Assembly (NCBI RefSeq): GCF_003336755.1
Contig: NZ_QMDI01000013.1
Location: 1 to 64,000, forward strand
Direction of reading: 5' to 3'
Source: Elioraea thermophila (ex Habib et al. 2022)
GTDB lineage: Bacteria > Pseudomonadota > Alphaproteobacteria > Acetobacterales > Acetobacteraceae
Length of the DNA stretch: 64,000 nucleotides
Under the pieces are notes generated by a model. That model saw nothing but the letters and a program-made list of their open reading frames with translations. It had not been told where the DNA came from and made no database searches. Below are positions 39,423 to 49,126 of the stretch, one piece after another (the first letter of the stretch is position 1; each line of letters begins with the position of its first letter). The position numbers were made by a program, and so were the translations under genes.

Positions 39423-40472
39423 TCAGGACGGGCGCTGCATCAGAGTCAGGTTCATCGTCCGCTCGCGGATCTCCTGACGGCGCTGCGGCGGATGCGTGAT
39501 GAGACCCTTCGCCGGCAGATACCCGGTGTCACCCATGGCACGCTCGCTCGTGTACTCAGCCATGAATTCGCGCAGGCCCGGGATGACGTCGACATGGGCC
39601 CGCTTGACGTAGATGTACATCGACCGCGCCACCGGATACTTGCCGGTGGCGATGTTCTCGTAGGTGGGCGGCACGCCCTCGATCACCTTGCCCTCGATCT
39701 TGTCCAGGTTCTGGTCGAGGAAGCTGTAGCCGAAGACGCCGATCAGGGCGCCCGTGCGGTCGGCAGCGACGCGCTGCACGATCAGGTTGTCGTTCTCGCC
39801 GCCCTCGACGAACTTGCCGTCCTCACGGATGGCCTGGCAGGCCTGCTGGCGGGCCCGCGCATCCTGCATCGCGCGGATTTCGGGCACGTTGCGGCAACCA
39901 GCCTCCATCACCAGCTCGACGAAGCTGTCACGCGTGCCGGAGGTGGGCGGCGGGCCGATCACCTCGATCGCCAAGTTGGGCAGGCGCGGGTCGATTTCGT
40001 TCCAGCGCTGGTAGGGGTTGTTCACCAGCTGGCCGTTCACCGGCACCTGGCGGGCGAGCGCCTTCCAGATCTGCTCGCGCGTCACCTCGAAATTCGGCGC
40101 ACCCTTGCGCACCGCGAGCACGATGCCGTCGAAGCCGATCGGGATCTCGATAATGTCGGTCACCCCGTTGCGCTGGCAGGTGTCGAACTCCGCCGCCGTC
40201 ATCCGGCGAGAGGCGTTCGTCACGTCCGGATGGGCGGGCCCGATGCCGGCGCAAAAGATGCGCATCCCACCTCCGGTGCCGGTCGACTCGACGACGGGCG
40301 TCTTGAAGCGGCCGGCACGCCCGAACTGCTCGGCCACCGCGGTGGTGAAGGGGAAGACGGTGGACGAGCCGACGATGCGGATCTGGTCGCGGGCCTGCGC
40401 GTTGGCCTGCGTCGGCGTCAACGCGACAGTGATGGCGACCGCGGCCGCGGTCGCGAAAAGCACGTGCTTCAC
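39423..40472 (-). CDS. pstS: Phosphate ABC transporter periplasmic binding protein PstS
   Basis: A 349-residue periplasmic protein. The signal peptide 'KHVLFATAAAVAITVALTPT' ends at 'QANAQ'. The mature protein has 'IRIVGSSTVFPFTTAVAEQF' (phosphate-binding Ser/Thr) and 'ESTGTGGGMRIFCAG', and later 'SGTRDSFVELV'. The GTG at 40472 was chosen over upstream ATGs because GAGGGAG precedes it and the signal peptide begins there. It is the first gene of the Pho operon. Confidence 0.94.
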   Translation of the reverse strand: MKHVLFATAAAVAITVALTPTQANAQARDQIRIVGSSTVFPFTTAVAEQFGRAGRFKTPVVESTGTGGGMRIFCAGIGPAHPDVTNASRRMTAAEFDTCQRNGVTDIIEIPIGFDGIVLAVRKGAPNFEVTREQIWKALARQVPVNGQLVNNPYQRWNEIDPRLPNLAIEVIGPPPTSGTRDSFVELVMEAGCRNVPEIRAMQDARARQQACQAIREDGKFVEGGENDNLIVQRVAADRTGALIGVFGYSFLDQNLDKIEGKVIEGVPPTYENIATGKYPVARSMYIYVKRAHVDVIPGLREFMAEYTSERAMGDTGYLPAKGLITHPPQRRQEIRERTMNLTLMQRPS

Positions 40473-40583
40473 AGCAACTCCCTCCTGACACATTGAGCCC
40501 GGCAAGAGCGCCCGATGCAGACCATCGCGCGCCAATGCGCACCGCACCCTAGGCGGACACGAAGAAACCCAGATTTCAGAAAA

Positions 40584-40601
40584 ATGAAGGTTCTATGACA
40601 A
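40584..40601 (-). promoter_or_regulatory. Pho box upstream of pstS
   Basis: On the minus strand the sequence is TTGTCAT-AGAA-CCTTCAT, two 7-base half-sites in the 11-base period of the PhoB site CTGTCAT-N4-CTGTCAT. The first half-site differs from consensus at one base, the second at two. It lies about 110 bases before the pstS start and is followed by the AT-rich stretch TTTTTCTGAAATC, where the -10 region would fall. It would make the operon, including phoB itself, PhoB-activated. Confidence 0.72.
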
Positions 40602-40717
40602 CAATCGCTGTCGGCGAGCCGATGACGCCCACGAGAGTTTCGGACACCGACGCCGGGCAGGACGACCCATGTCGGGCCTCCACTGCCGGCATGAAGCGGG
40701 AACGGCGATGGAGCGAC

Positions 40718-40794
40718 TGGTCGGAGCGGCGGGATTTGAACCCACGACCCCCAGTCCCCCAGACTGATGCGCTACCAGGCTGCGCTACGCTCCG
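40718..40794 (-). tRNA. tRNA-Pro (anticodon GGG)
   Basis: A complete 77-base cloverleaf on the minus strand including an encoded CCA. The acceptor stem is CGGAGCG/CGCTCCG, with a C1-G72 pair as in bacterial proline tRNAs and discriminator A. The D arm contains AGCCTGGTAGCGC. The anticodon stem is TCAGT/ACTGG with loop CTGGGGG, giving anticodon GGG. The T arm is GTGGG-TTCAAAT-CCCGC. It lies between merR and the Pho box of pstS. Confidence 0.96.
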
Positions 40795-40828
40795 ACCTCC
40801 CCCCTCTTGGCGCGGCAGCCTCGCCAAG

Positions 40829-41425
40829 TCAATCGCGTGCCCGGACGCGCCCTCGCTCGGCCGCCTCGCCCAACAGGGCTCGGATCGCCCGCAATTCGCT
40901 GACCGCCTCGCTCAGCGCGGCGCGGAGCGCAGCCAGCCGATCCCCGCTGCCGCCGGCGGTGACAGAAGACGCCGGCGGGCCGGCGGGTGACGGGCGCGCC
41001 GCCTCGGCGCGCACCCGCACCACCGGTTTGACGGCCGGCACGGCCGTTTCGACCGGCGGCTGCGGCAACCCGGGCAACGGCAATTGCGGGCGCGGCCCCT
41101 CATTCTCCGCCCGTTCGGTCGCCGCCGGTTCCCCCTCGCCGGCCGTGCCGTCGCGCAACAGTCGCTGCACGCCTTTGATCGTATAGCCTTGAATGTAAAG
41201 CAGATCGCTGATCCGGCGCAGAAGCTCGACGTCTTCGGGACGGTAGTAGCGTCGACCACCGCCGCGCTTGAGGGGGGCGAGCTGCGGGAACTTGGTCTCC
41301 CAGAACCGCAGCACGTGCTGGGGAATGTGCAGCTCGTCGGCCACCTCGCTGATGGTGCGAAACGCGGTGGGGGCCTTGCGCGCGCGGCGGCGCTCCGGCG
41401 TCTCGTCCTCGTTCGGCCCGCTCAT
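40829..41425 (-). CDS. MerR family transcriptional regulator
   Basis: A 198-residue regulator. The N-terminal winged helix '[20 protein letters not shown]' continues with '[21 protein letters not shown]', the typical MerR DNA-binding region. The rest is Pro/Ala-rich with a C-terminal helical stretch and no metal-binding cysteines. Start and ihfA stop overlap (ATGA). This MerR gene regularly follows ihfA in alphaproteobacteria; its targets are not known to me. Confidence 0.87.
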   Translation of the reverse strand: MSGPNEDETPERRRARKAPTAFRTISEVADELHIPQHVLRFWETKFPQLAPLKRGGGRRYYRPEDVELLRRISDLLYIQGYTIKGVQRLLRDGTAGEGEPAATERAENEGPRPQLPLPGLPQPPVETAVPAVKPVVRVRAEAARPSPAGPPASSVTAGGSGDRLAALRAALSEAVSELRAIRALLGEAAERGRVRARD

Positions 41426-41739
41426 GCCTCATCACCGACGGCGGCGGCAGGTTCACCGTTGATCCGCGCCTTCAGCACCTGGCTCGGCCGGAACACCAGC
41501 ACCTTGCGCGGCAGGATGGGCACTTCCACCCCGGTCTTCGGGTTGCGCCCCACGCGACGCCCCTTCTGGCGCACGGCAAAGGTACCGAAAGCACCGATTT
41601 TCACCGATTCGCCACGCTCCAGCGCCTCCACCATCAAATCGAGCACGCTCTCCACCAGAGCGGCGGATTCGTTGCGAGACAGTCCGACCTGGCGATACAC
41701 CGCTTCGGCAAGGTCAGCCCGCGTTAGCGTTCGTCCCAA
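41422..41739 (-). CDS. ihfA: Integration host factor subunit alpha
   Basis: A 105-residue HU/IHF-family DNA-bending protein. '[17 protein letters not shown]' and '[17 protein letters not shown]' lead to the beta-arm '[20 protein letters not shown]', which carries the intercalating Pro. The alpha subunit is identified by this arm and by its place between fabH and merR. IHF also assists sigma-54 promoters, which is relevant to the candidate site near 29.9 kb. Confidence 0.92.
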   Translation of the reverse strand: MGRTLTRADLAEAVYRQVGLSRNESAALVESVLDLMVEALERGESVKIGAFGTFAVRQKGRRVGRNPKTGVEVPILPRKVLVFRPSQVLKARINGEPAAAVGDEA

Positions 41740-41869
41740 GCTCCGCCCCCCTCACGACCTGTTCCCGACCGTAACAGCCGCCTGCTTGGCGCGTCAACGA
41801 ATGGCTCAAAGTCAACCGGTTACGAGGCGTATCCCGAATCGCGATCAAGCGAGGCCCGCAGGGAAGGCC

Positions 41870-42838
41870 TCAAAGACGAAGCAGCGCCGCCCCCCAGGTC
41901 AAGCCGCCGCCGATCGCCTCCATCAGCACGAGCTGGCCGGGCTTGAGCCGGCCATCGGCCTTGGCCTCGGCGAGCGCGAGCGGGATCGAGGCCCCGGAGG
42001 TGTTGGCATGGCGATCGACCGTGACCACCACGCGCTCCATCGGCAGCCGAAGCTTCTTCGCCACCGCCTCGATGATGCGGAGATTGGCCTGGTGCGGCAC
42101 CAGCCAGTCGACCGCCGCGTGATCGAGCCCGTTGGCGGCGAGCGCCTCGTCCACCACGGCGGAGAGCTTGGCCACCGCGTGGCGGAACACCTCGCGGCCG
42201 TTCATGCGCACATGGCCCGACGTGCCTGATACGCCCGGTCCACCGTCGACATAGAGAAGGTCGGCGTAACTGCCGTCGGCATGGAGATGGGTGGAGAGCA
42301 GTCCAGGCCCGCTCCCCCCGGGGCCCGCCTCCCCCGCCCGCAGCACCACCGCACCGGCACCGTCGCCGAACAGCACGCAGGTGGCGCGATCGGTCCAGTC
42401 GAGGATACGGCTGTTGACCTCCGCCCCCACCACCAGCACGGTCGAGCCGTGGCCGGTGCGGATCATCGCGTCCGCCACCGCCAGCGCGTAGATGAAGCCC
42501 GTGCACACGGCGGCGACGTCGAAGGCGAAGCCCCGCCGAATGCCGAGCTTCGCTTGGATGCGGACGGCGGTCGCCGGGTAGGTCTGATCCGGGGTGGAGG
42601 TCGCGAGCACGATCCCGTCCACCGCCTCCGGCCCAAGCCCGGCATCGGCCAGCGCGGCGCGGGCGGCCTCCGCGCCGAGGTCGGAGGCGAGCACGCCCTC
42701 GGCGGCGATCCGCCGCTCGCGGATCCCCGTCCGCTCCACGATCCATGCGTCGGAAGTGTCGAGCCGGGCGGCGAGGTCGTCGTTGGTCACCACGGCAGGC
42801 GGCAAATAGCCACCGACGCCGGCGAGCACGGAGCGCAC
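41870..42838 (-). CDS. fabH: 3-oxoacyl-[acyl-carrier-protein] synthase III
   Basis: A 322-residue initiating condensing enzyme of type II fatty acid synthesis. The Cys nucleophile is in 'AFDVAAVCTGFIYAL', the His in 'WLVPHQANLRII' and the Asn in 'DRHANTSGASIPLAL'. The GTG at 42838 is preferred: it follows GGGGGGAGGG and gives 'RSVLAGVGGYLPPAVVTN' at the N-terminus with normal length. Upstream in-frame ATGs (42856, 42907) would add residues from a palindromic repeat-like sequence. It follows plsX. Confidence 0.94.
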   Translation of the reverse strand: MRSVLAGVGGYLPPAVVTNDDLAARLDTSDAWIVERTGIRERRIAAEGVLASDLGAEAARAALADAGLGPEAVDGIVLATSTPDQTYPATAVRIQAKLGIRRGFAFDVAAVCTGFIYALAVADAMIRTGHGSTVLVVGAEVNSRILDWTDRATCVLFGDGAGAVVLRAGEAGPGGSGPGLLSTHLHADGSYADLLYVDGGPGVSGTSGHVRMNGREVFRHAVAKLSAVVDEALAANGLDHAAVDWLVPHQANLRIIEAVAKKLRLPMERVVVTVDRHANTSGASIPLALAEAKADGRLKPGQLVLMEAIGGGLTWGAALLRL

Positions 42839-42881
42839 CGCACCCTCCCCCCTCATGCGCGGCAACGGGACAGCGGCCGGT

Positions 42882-43934
42882 TCAACCGGCGACAGCGGCA
42901 GGTGCAAGGACGGCTCCTTCGCCGGGGCGGATGCGCAACAACTCGTCGCGGATCCGGTCGTTGAAGCGGTGGCTCACCATGTCCACCGCGAGATCCATGG
43001 CGTGCGCGAAACCGAGCCCGTCCGTGCCGCCGTGGCTCTTCACCACCACGCCGTTGAGGCCGACGAGGACGGCGCCGTTGTAGCGGCGCGGGTCCAGCCA
43101 TTCGCGCAGCCGCTCGAGCGCGGGGCGGGCCAGGATGTAGCCGATCTTCGCCGCGATCGAGGAGGTGAACACCTCCCGCAGAAGGTCGCGCACGAGCTTC
43201 AGCGTGCCCTCGCCCGTCTTGAGCGCGACGTTGCCGGTGAAGCCGTCCGTCACCACCACGTCGGTGGTGCCGGCGGCAATGTCGTGCCCCTCGACGAAGC
43301 CATGAAAGAGCGGCGCGAGATGGCTCGCCCGCAACACCTCGGCCGCCTCGCGCACCCGATCGTCGCCCTTGAGTTCCTCGGACCCCACGTTGAGGAGTCC
43401 GATCGAGGGCTGGTTGAGACCAAGCACGGTGCGGGCGAACACCTCGCCCATCACCGCGAAGTCGACGAGGTTGCGGGCGTCGCACTGCACGTTGGCGCCG
43501 AGATCGAGCATGACGAAATCGCCACGGGCCGAGGGTCCGATGCCGGCCATCGCCGGGCGATCGATCCCGGGGAGGGTCTTCAGCACGATCTTGGCGAGCG
43601 CCATCAGCGCACCGGTGTTGCCGGCGGAAACGACGCCCGCCGCCTCGCCCGCCGCCACGCAATCGATCGCGAGCCGCATCGAGGAGTTGCGCAGCCTCAA
43701 CGCCGCCGTCGGCTTCATCTCGTTCGGCACCGCTTCCGGCGCGTGCCGCAGGCTCGCCACCTGGGCGAGACGCTTCGCCCGCTTCAGCAGAGGCGCCACC
43801 CGCCCCTCGTCGCCGAACAGGATGAACCGCGCCTGCGGATGGCGTTCGGCGGAGATTTCGAGCCCGCGCACCACGATGTCGGGGGCGCGATCCCCGCCCA
43901 TCGCATCGATGGCGAGCACGGCTTCGGCGTTCAC
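42882..43934 (-). CDS. plsX: Phosphate acyltransferase PlsX
   Basis: A 350-residue enzyme converting acyl-ACP to acyl-phosphate for phospholipid synthesis. Family marks are 'LAIDAMGGDRAPDIVVRG', 'VVSAGNTGALMALAKIVLK', 'NVGSEELKGDD' and 'VKSHGGTDGLGFAHAM'. It lies between rpmF and fabH, the conserved order. Confidence 0.96.
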   Translation of the reverse strand: MNAEAVLAIDAMGGDRAPDIVVRGLEISAERHPQARFILFGDEGRVAPLLKRAKRLAQVASLRHAPEAVPNEMKPTAALRLRNSSMRLAIDCVAAGEAAGVVSAGNTGALMALAKIVLKTLPGIDRPAMAGIGPSARGDFVMLDLGANVQCDARNLVDFAVMGEVFARTVLGLNQPSIGLLNVGSEELKGDDRVREAAEVLRASHLAPLFHGFVEGHDIAAGTTDVVVTDGFTGNVALKTGEGTLKLVRDLLREVFTSSIAAKIGYILARPALERLREWLDPRRYNGAVLVGLNGVVVKSHGGTDGLGFAHAMDLAVDMVSHRFNDRIRDELLRIRPGEGAVLAPAAVAG

Positions 43935-43986
43935 GGCTCCTCGCGCGAACTCTCGGCGGACGGCGGGTTGCCGGGAACGACAGCCC

Positions 43987-44190
43987 TCAGGTGCGGACGA
44001 CCACCTTCAGGCGCTTGCCGGCCGGCGCAACCTCGCGTCCGTCATAGTAGCCGCAGGAGGGGCAGACGTGGTGCGGGCGCTTGAGTTCCCCGCAGTTGGG
44101 GCACTCGGCGTGAGCTTCCGCGCGCAAGGCCTCGTGCGAGCGGCGCATGTTGCGCCGGGACGGAGACACTTTCTTCTTCGGGACCGCCAT
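43987..44190 (-). CDS. rpmF: 50S ribosomal protein L32
   Basis: A 67-residue ribosomal protein. '[20 protein letters not shown]' is the invariant start, and the zinc ribbon is complete ('[20 protein letters not shown]'), so this is the zinc-binding form. It is 52 bases upstream of plsX, as in most bacteria. Confidence 0.97.
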   Translation of the reverse strand: MAVPKKKVSPSRRNMRRSHEALRAEAHAECPNCGELKRPHHVCPSCGYYDGREVAPAGKRLKVVVRT

Positions 44191-44319
44191 GGTACGGGCC
44201 TCGCCTTGTCACAGTTTCGAAACACGCTGGGCCGGCGGTGACTAGCAAAGGGGCGCGAGGCCGTAAAGTTACAAGTCTGACGCGATCGGGCAGTGCAGCC
44301 GCGCGAGCGGCTCAACGCA

Positions 44320-44850
44320 TTACGGTTCGCCCGCAGGGTCGCGCCGCCGCTTCAGCACGGCGAACGGGTTCTGCCGCTCATCCTGTTCCCCGTCCTGCTC
44401 CGACCACGTGAAGGTCGCCCCCGGTCGCCGCGGCCAGGGGTCGAGGGCAAGCGCGAGCGTCTCCACCACCGCCTCGCCGAGATCGATGTCCGGCCCGGCG
44501 TAGAGCACCTCGTCCTCCGCCTCGGGATCGAGCTCCACCTCCGCGGCCTCCTCGCCGGGTTGGACGGGACGGAAGACGAGGCGGACGGGAGCGGTCAGCG
44601 TGGCGGCGAACGGTTCGAGCGTGATGACGCAGACCTGCCGCACCTCGGCCCGCAGCGATCCCCGCGCCGCGACGAGCCCCGCACCGAGCGGCTGCAGGGT
44701 GAGCTCGGCGGAGAGGCGATCGAGCCCCTCAAGCCCGAGCCGGGCCCGCACCGCCTCCCGCTCTGCCGGCCCGGCCTCGATCGCGATCGCATCCCCCTCC
44801 GGCTTCAGGCGGGCGACGCTGATGGGGCGGGGGAACTCCGGCCCGCTCAT
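44320..44850 (-). CDS. yceD: YceD/DUF177 family protein (23S rRNA accumulation protein)
   Basis: A 176-residue DUF177 protein. 'SLRAEVRQVCVITLEPFAAT', the acidic stretch 'AAEVELDPEAEDEVLYAGPD' and the C-terminal 'NPFAVLKRRR' are family marks. YceD proteins are linked to large ribosomal subunit assembly and typically stand before rpmF, as here. The second Cys of the usual CxxC pair seems replaced. The start overlaps the preceding gene by 4 bases. Confidence 0.88.
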   Translation of the reverse strand: MSGPEFPRPISVARLKPEGDAIAIEAGPAEREAVRARLGLEGLDRLSAELTLQPLGAGLVAARGSLRAEVRQVCVITLEPFAATLTAPVRLVFRPVQPGEEAAEVELDPEAEDEVLYAGPDIDLGEAVVETLALALDPWPRRPGATFTWSEQDGEQDERQNPFAVLKRRRDPAGEP

Positions 44851-45392
44851 GCCAGCGCCTCCTCGGCCGCAAGGAGCGTGACCTCACCACGGCGGAGCGC
44901 GTCGAACCCTTGCGCGCCGAGGTGGGCACGCGCGCGACGCACGGCGACGGCGAGCGGCTTCGCCCCCTCGACCATGCTCTCGCTCCGCCACACATTGCGC
45001 GACAGCGCCTCAGCCAGCGGCTCGTCATCGGCCGAAGCGAGGGCCCGCGCATAGGCGGCCGACCGGCCATGGAAGGCCTCGTAGAGGCGGCGCACGCGAC
45101 GCGCGAGCCCGGTGTCCGCCGCCCCCATCTGACGCAGGGTCTGGTCGAGATCGGCGAACATCGCGTCCGTCACGGCTTGGGCGAGACGCCGCGGCTCCTC
45201 CCCAGGCTCCTCCGTCATCCGATCGAGCACGAGGAAGGTGAACAGGCAGACCATGTCGAACCGCCCCTCGAGCGTGTCGGGCACGGCGAGGCGCGTGTAC
45301 CAGAGGGGATCGCGTGCGGCAGCGACGGCGGCACCGTACAGCAGGTAGCCCTCGCGCTCGAAGGCGCGCGGAGCGAAGAGGCGGCGGAGCAT
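44847..45392 (-). CDS. Ubiquinol-cytochrome c chaperone (CBP3-like)
   Basis: A 181-residue protein of the CBP3/Ubiq_cyt_C_chap family that assists assembly of the cytochrome bc1 complex. 'YLLYGAAVAAARDPLWYTRL', 'DTLEGRFDMVCLFTFLVLDR' and 'MFADLDQTLRQMGAAD' are typical. The ATG at 45392 fits the family length. It is divergent from the BamE gene and overlaps yceD. Confidence 0.85.
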   Translation of the reverse strand: MLRRLFAPRAFEREGYLLYGAAVAAARDPLWYTRLAVPDTLEGRFDMVCLFTFLVLDRMTEEPGEEPRRLAQAVTDAMFADLDQTLRQMGAADTGLARRVRRLYEAFHGRSAAYARALASADDEPLAEALSRNVWRSESMVEGAKPLAVAVRRARAHLGAQGFDALRRGEVTLLAAEEALA

Positions 45393-45447
45393 GGCCGTGG
45401 CAGGTCCGTTGACAGGATCGTTCGCGATGTGACAGCGAGGAGATGGC

Positions 45448-45972
45448 ATGTCGAACGCGCCATTCAAATCGCAAAACCCGGAGGCGGCTCCGCTCCGTCC
45501 TGCCGGTTCGGGCCGTATTGCGGCCGTGCTCGCCGTGCTGCCGGCGCTCGTCGGCTGCGGCATCGCGGAACCGACGCGGGACATCCGCGGCGCCCGGCTC
45601 GACCCGCAGCAGGTCGCCGAGATCGTGCCCGGGGTGCAAACCCGCTCGGACGTCGCCGCCCTGCTCGGCACGCCCTCCGCCACCGCGCCGTTCGGAGACG
45701 ACGCTTGGTTCTACGTCTCCTCGGTGACGCGCAACCGGGTCGGTCGCGTGCCGTCGGTCGAGCAACAGACCGTGGTCGCGGTGCGCTTCGACGAGCGGGG
45801 CGTGGTGCGCGAGGTCAAGACTTTGGGGCTCGAAGATGCGGCCGAGATCGACCCCGTCGATCGCGTCACGCCGACCCCTGGGACGGAACGCAGCTTCCTC
45901 CAGCTCCTGCTCGGCAACATCGGCCGCTTCGGCGGCGGCGCGCCGACCCGCATGCCGGGCTCCGGCTTCTGA
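45448..45972 (+). CDS. bamE: Outer membrane assembly lipoprotein BamE (SmpA/OmlA)
   Basis: A 174-residue lipoprotein. The signal 'IAAVLAVLPALVGC' ends in a lipobox. The mature part has 'IVPGVQTRSDVAALLGTPSA' and 'WFYVSSVTRNR', the SmpA/OmlA fold that supports the BAM complex. The ATG follows GAGGAG. A Gly/Pro-rich tail of about 30 residues extends beyond the enteric protein. Confidence 0.9.
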   Translation: MSNAPFKSQNPEAAPLRPAGSGRIAAVLAVLPALVGCGIAEPTRDIRGARLDPQQVAEIVPGVQTRSDVAALLGTPSATAPFGDDAWFYVSSVTRNRVGRVPSVEQQTVVAVRFDERGVVREVKTLGLEDAAEIDPVDRVTPTPGTERSFLQLLLGNIGRFGGGAPTRMPGSGF

Positions 45973-46043
45973 CGCGGGCCCGCCGCCTTCATCCCCGCCG
46001 ATCCCCTTGAGCCGGCCCCCGACCGACTGAGCGCGACGGCCGC

Positions 46044-46802
46044 ATGCCGCCCGACGTGCTGAGCCCGAAGCTGCTGCTGTTCGTCGCGGTCGGCTTCCTC
46101 GCCCAACTGATCGACGGCGCGGCCGGCATGGCCTATGGCGTTTCCGCCACCACCGTGCTGCTGAGTTTCGGGGTTGCCCCGGCCACGGCTTCGGCGGCCG
46201 TGCATGCGGCGGAGGTGTTCACCACCGGCGCCTCCGGCCTCTCCCACCTCTTGGTCGGCAATGTGCGGCGCCACCTCGTGGTCCGCCTCGCCATCCCCGG
46301 CATGATCGGCGGCGCCGCCGGCGCGCTCGTCCTGACGGCGTTTCCGGCGGAGACGATCCGTCCCTGGGTCAGTCTGTATCTCTGCGCGATGGGAGGCGTG
46401 ATCCTGTGGAAGGCGTTCCGGCCGAGCCCGCCCGTCGTCGACAACCCGCCCTTCGTGCCGGTGCTCGGCCTCGTCGGCGGGTTCCTCGATGCGGCAGGGG
46501 GTGGGGGTTGGGGGCCGATCGTCGCCTCCACGCTGATCGGCGGCGGCACGGTGCCGCGCTATGCCATCGGCTCGGTCAATCTCGCCGAGTTCTTCGTCAC
46601 CTCCGTCGTCACCGCGACCTTTCTTGCGACAATCGGCCTCGAACTCTGGCCCGTCATCGTCGGCCTCATTATCGGCGGCGTCATCGCCGCGCCGATCGCC
46701 GCGTTCGTCGCCAAGCGCGTCCCCGCGCGACCGCTGATGGGCATCGTCGGCACGCTGGTCATCCTGCTCAGCGTGAAGAGCGTTCTGGTCAGCCTGCAGT
46801 GA
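46044..46802 (+). CDS. TauE/SafE (TSUP) family permease
   Basis: A 252-residue membrane protein with seven to eight hydrophobic helices. The two family repeats are marked by 'AQLIDGAAGMAYGVSATTVL' and 'GGFLDAAGGGGWGPIVASTL'. TSUP proteins move sulfite, sulfonates, sulfate or other organic anions; no substrate is indicated by the neighbours. It converges with hppA. Confidence 0.88.
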   Translation: MPPDVLSPKLLLFVAVGFLAQLIDGAAGMAYGVSATTVLLSFGVAPATASAAVHAAEVFTTGASGLSHLLVGNVRRHLVVRLAIPGMIGGAAGALVLTAFPAETIRPWVSLYLCAMGGVILWKAFRPSPPVVDNPPFVPVLGLVGGFLDAAGGGGWGPIVASTLIGGGTVPRYAIGSVNLAEFFVTSVVTATFLATIGLELWPVIVGLIIGGVIAAPIAAFVAKRVPARPLMGIVGTLVILLSVKSVLVSLQ

Positions 46803-46883
46803 TGCCCTTCATGCGCCATCCCGCCCAAGCGCTCGGTCGCCGTGGCCGCATGCCGAGGGTGGCCGCGCCGCCGCGCGGCGGGT

Positions 46884-48980
46884 TCAGGCCTCGAGCAGCT
46901 TGGCGAGGATGGCGAGCAGCAACAGGGCGACGATGTTGATGATCTTGATCATCGGGTTCACCGCCGGCCCCGCCGTGTCCTTGTAGGGGTCGCCCACCGT
47001 ATCGCCCGTCACCGCAGCCTTGTGCGCGTCCGACCCCTTGCCGCCGTACAGCCCCGTTTCGATCAGCTTCTTCGCGTTGTCCCAGGCCCCGCCACCGGCG
47101 GTCATCGAGATCGCGACGAAGATGCCGGTGACGATGGTGCCGAGCAGCATCGCCCCGAGGCTGGTGAAGGCCGCCGCCGTGCCGGCGACGAAATAGATCA
47201 CCACCCACAGCACGATGGGGGCGAGCACGGGCAGCAGAGAGGGCACGATCATCTCGCGGATGGCAGCCCGGGTGAGCATGTCCACCGCCTTGCCGTAGTC
47301 GGGCTTCGCCGTGCCCTCCATGATTCCCGGGATCTCCTTGAACTGGCGGCGCACCTCGATCACCACCGACCCCGCGGCGCGGCCGACCGCCGTCATCGAC
47401 AGCCCGCCGAACAGGTAGGGCAGCAGCCCACCGGCGAAGAGACCGACGACCACGAACGGGTCGGCGAGCGAGAAATCCACCGTCACGTTCGGGAAGTAGT
47501 GCGAAAGATCCTGGATGTAGGCGGCGAACAGCACCACCGCCGCGAGACCTGCCGAGCCGATGGCATAGCCCTTGGTGACCGCCTTGGTGGTGTTGCCCAC
47601 GGCATCGAGCGCATCCGTGATGGTGCGCACGTCCTTCGGCAGATCGGCCATCTCGGCAATGCCGCCGGCGTTGTCCGTCACCGGGCCGTAAGCGTCGAGC
47701 GCGACCACGATGCCGGCGAGCGCGAGCATGGTGGTGACCGAGATCGAAATGCCGTACACGCCGGCGACCAGGTAGCTCGCCAGGATGCCGAGGCAGATGA
47801 CGAGCACCGGGGCGGCCGTCGCCTCCATGCTGACGGCGAGCCCCTGGATCACGTTCGTGCCGTGGCCTGTGGTGGAGGCGGCGGCGATCGACTTCACGGG
47901 GCGGAACTGCGTGCCGGTGTAATATTCCGTCAGCCACACGATGGCCGCGGTGACGAGAAGCCCGACGAGGGCGCAGACGAAGAGCCCCACACCGGTGAAG
48001 GAGGGGCCGGAGGTCGGCGTGTAGGTGGTGGTCAGGCCGACGGTGGGCAAAAGGACGAGGAAGATCAGGCCCGCCGCGATCACGCCCGTGGCGATGAAGC
48101 CCTTGTAGAGGGCGCGCATGATGTCGTTCGAGCCGTCGAGCTTGACGAAGTAGGTCCCCCCCACCGAGGCGGCGATGCAGGCCGCACCGATGACGAGGGG
48201 CAGCAGCATCAGCGTGGTCGCCGCTTCGCCCTCGAAGAAGATCGCGCCCAAGAGCATGGTGGCGACCATCGCCACCACGTAGGTCTCGAACAGGTCGGCG
48301 GCCATGCCCGCGCAGTCACCGACGTTGTCGCCCACATTGTCGGCGATCACCGCCGGGTTGCGCGGATCGTCCTCGGGGATCCCGGCCTCGACCTTGCCGA
48401 CGAGATCCGCCCCCACATCCGCACCCTTGGTGAAGATTCCGCCGCCGAGACGAGCGAAGATGGAGATCAGCGACCCGCCGAAGGAGAGCGCGATCAGCGC
48501 CTCGAGCACGGTGCGCTGATCCACCCCGGCGGATTGCAGCGCGAGCCAGTAGACCGCGATGCCGAGGAGCCCCAGGCCAACCACGAGAAGCCCGGTGATG
48601 GCGCCGGCGCGGAACGAGAGATCGAGTGCCGGCTGCAGCCCCTGCCGGGCGGCTTCCGCCGTGCGCACGTTGGCCCGCACCGAGACGTTCATGCCGATGA
48701 AGCCGGCCGCACCGGAGAGTGTCGCGCCGATCACGAAGCCGATCGCCGCCCAGGGCGAGAGCAGGAACCATAGCGCGGCGGCGACGATCACGCCGACGAG
48801 CGCGATGGTGGTGTACTGGCGGAACAGGTAGGCGCTCGCACCCTTCTGCACGGCGGCGGCGATCTCCTGCATGCGCGCCGTGCCCGCCGGAGCCGCAAGC
48901 ACCACGCGCGTCGCGTAGGCGCCGAAGCCGACGGCGAGGGCGCCGCAGAGCAGGACGAGCACGTATTGCAGCGTGATCAT
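46884..48980 (-). CDS. hppA: K+-insensitive proton-translocating pyrophosphatase
   Basis: A 698-residue integral membrane pump with about 16 hydrophobic helices that couples pyrophosphate hydrolysis to proton export. The pyrophosphate site is seen as '[20 protein letters not shown]' followed by '[20 protein letters not shown]'. '[20 protein letters not shown]' has Lys where K+-dependent forms have Ala, indicating the K+-insensitive, proton-pumping class. It is monocistronic. Confidence 0.95.
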   Translation of the reverse strand: MITLQYVLVLLCGALAVGFGAYATRVVLAAPAGTARMQEIAAAVQKGASAYLFRQYTTIALVGVIVAAALWFLLSPWAAIGFVIGATLSGAAGFIGMNVSVRANVRTAEAARQGLQPALDLSFRAGAITGLLVVGLGLLGIAVYWLALQSAGVDQRTVLEALIALSFGGSLISIFARLGGGIFTKGADVGADLVGKVEAGIPEDDPRNPAVIADNVGDNVGDCAGMAADLFETYVVAMVATMLLGAIFFEGEAATTLMLLPLVIGAACIAASVGGTYFVKLDGSNDIMRALYKGFIATGVIAAGLIFLVLLPTVGLTTTYTPTSGPSFTGVGLFVCALVGLLVTAAIVWLTEYYTGTQFRPVKSIAAASTTGHGTNVIQGLAVSMEATAAPVLVICLGILASYLVAGVYGISISVTTMLALAGIVVALDAYGPVTDNAGGIAEMADLPKDVRTITDALDAVGNTTKAVTKGYAIGSAGLAAVVLFAAYIQDLSHYFPNVTVDFSLADPFVVVGLFAGGLLPYLFGGLSMTAVGRAAGSVVIEVRRQFKEIPGIMEGTAKPDYGKAVDMLTRAAIREMIVPSLLPVLAPIVLWVVIYFVAGTAAAFTSLGAMLLGTIVTGIFVAISMTAGGGAWDNAKKLIETGLYGGKGSDAHKAAVTGDTVGDPYKDTAGPAVNPMIKIINIVALLLLAILAKLLEA

Positions 48981-49126
48981 GGTCGCTTCCGGTCCGTTTC
49001 GACGTCGACTGGCGCGGGCGGCGCGTCCGCCACGGCCCGCGGGAGCTCACGCGTCCGCGAGGCCCCTCGGGTATGCCAAACCCCCCGCCGAGGCGCAATC
49101 GGGCGAGGGCGCATCGCGCGCGAGGT

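Noticed and set aside
46868-46881. Palindrome CCGCCGCGCGGCGG just before the hppA stop, as a bidirectional terminator
   Set aside because: No T-run on either strand, and pure GC palindromes are common in this sequence.
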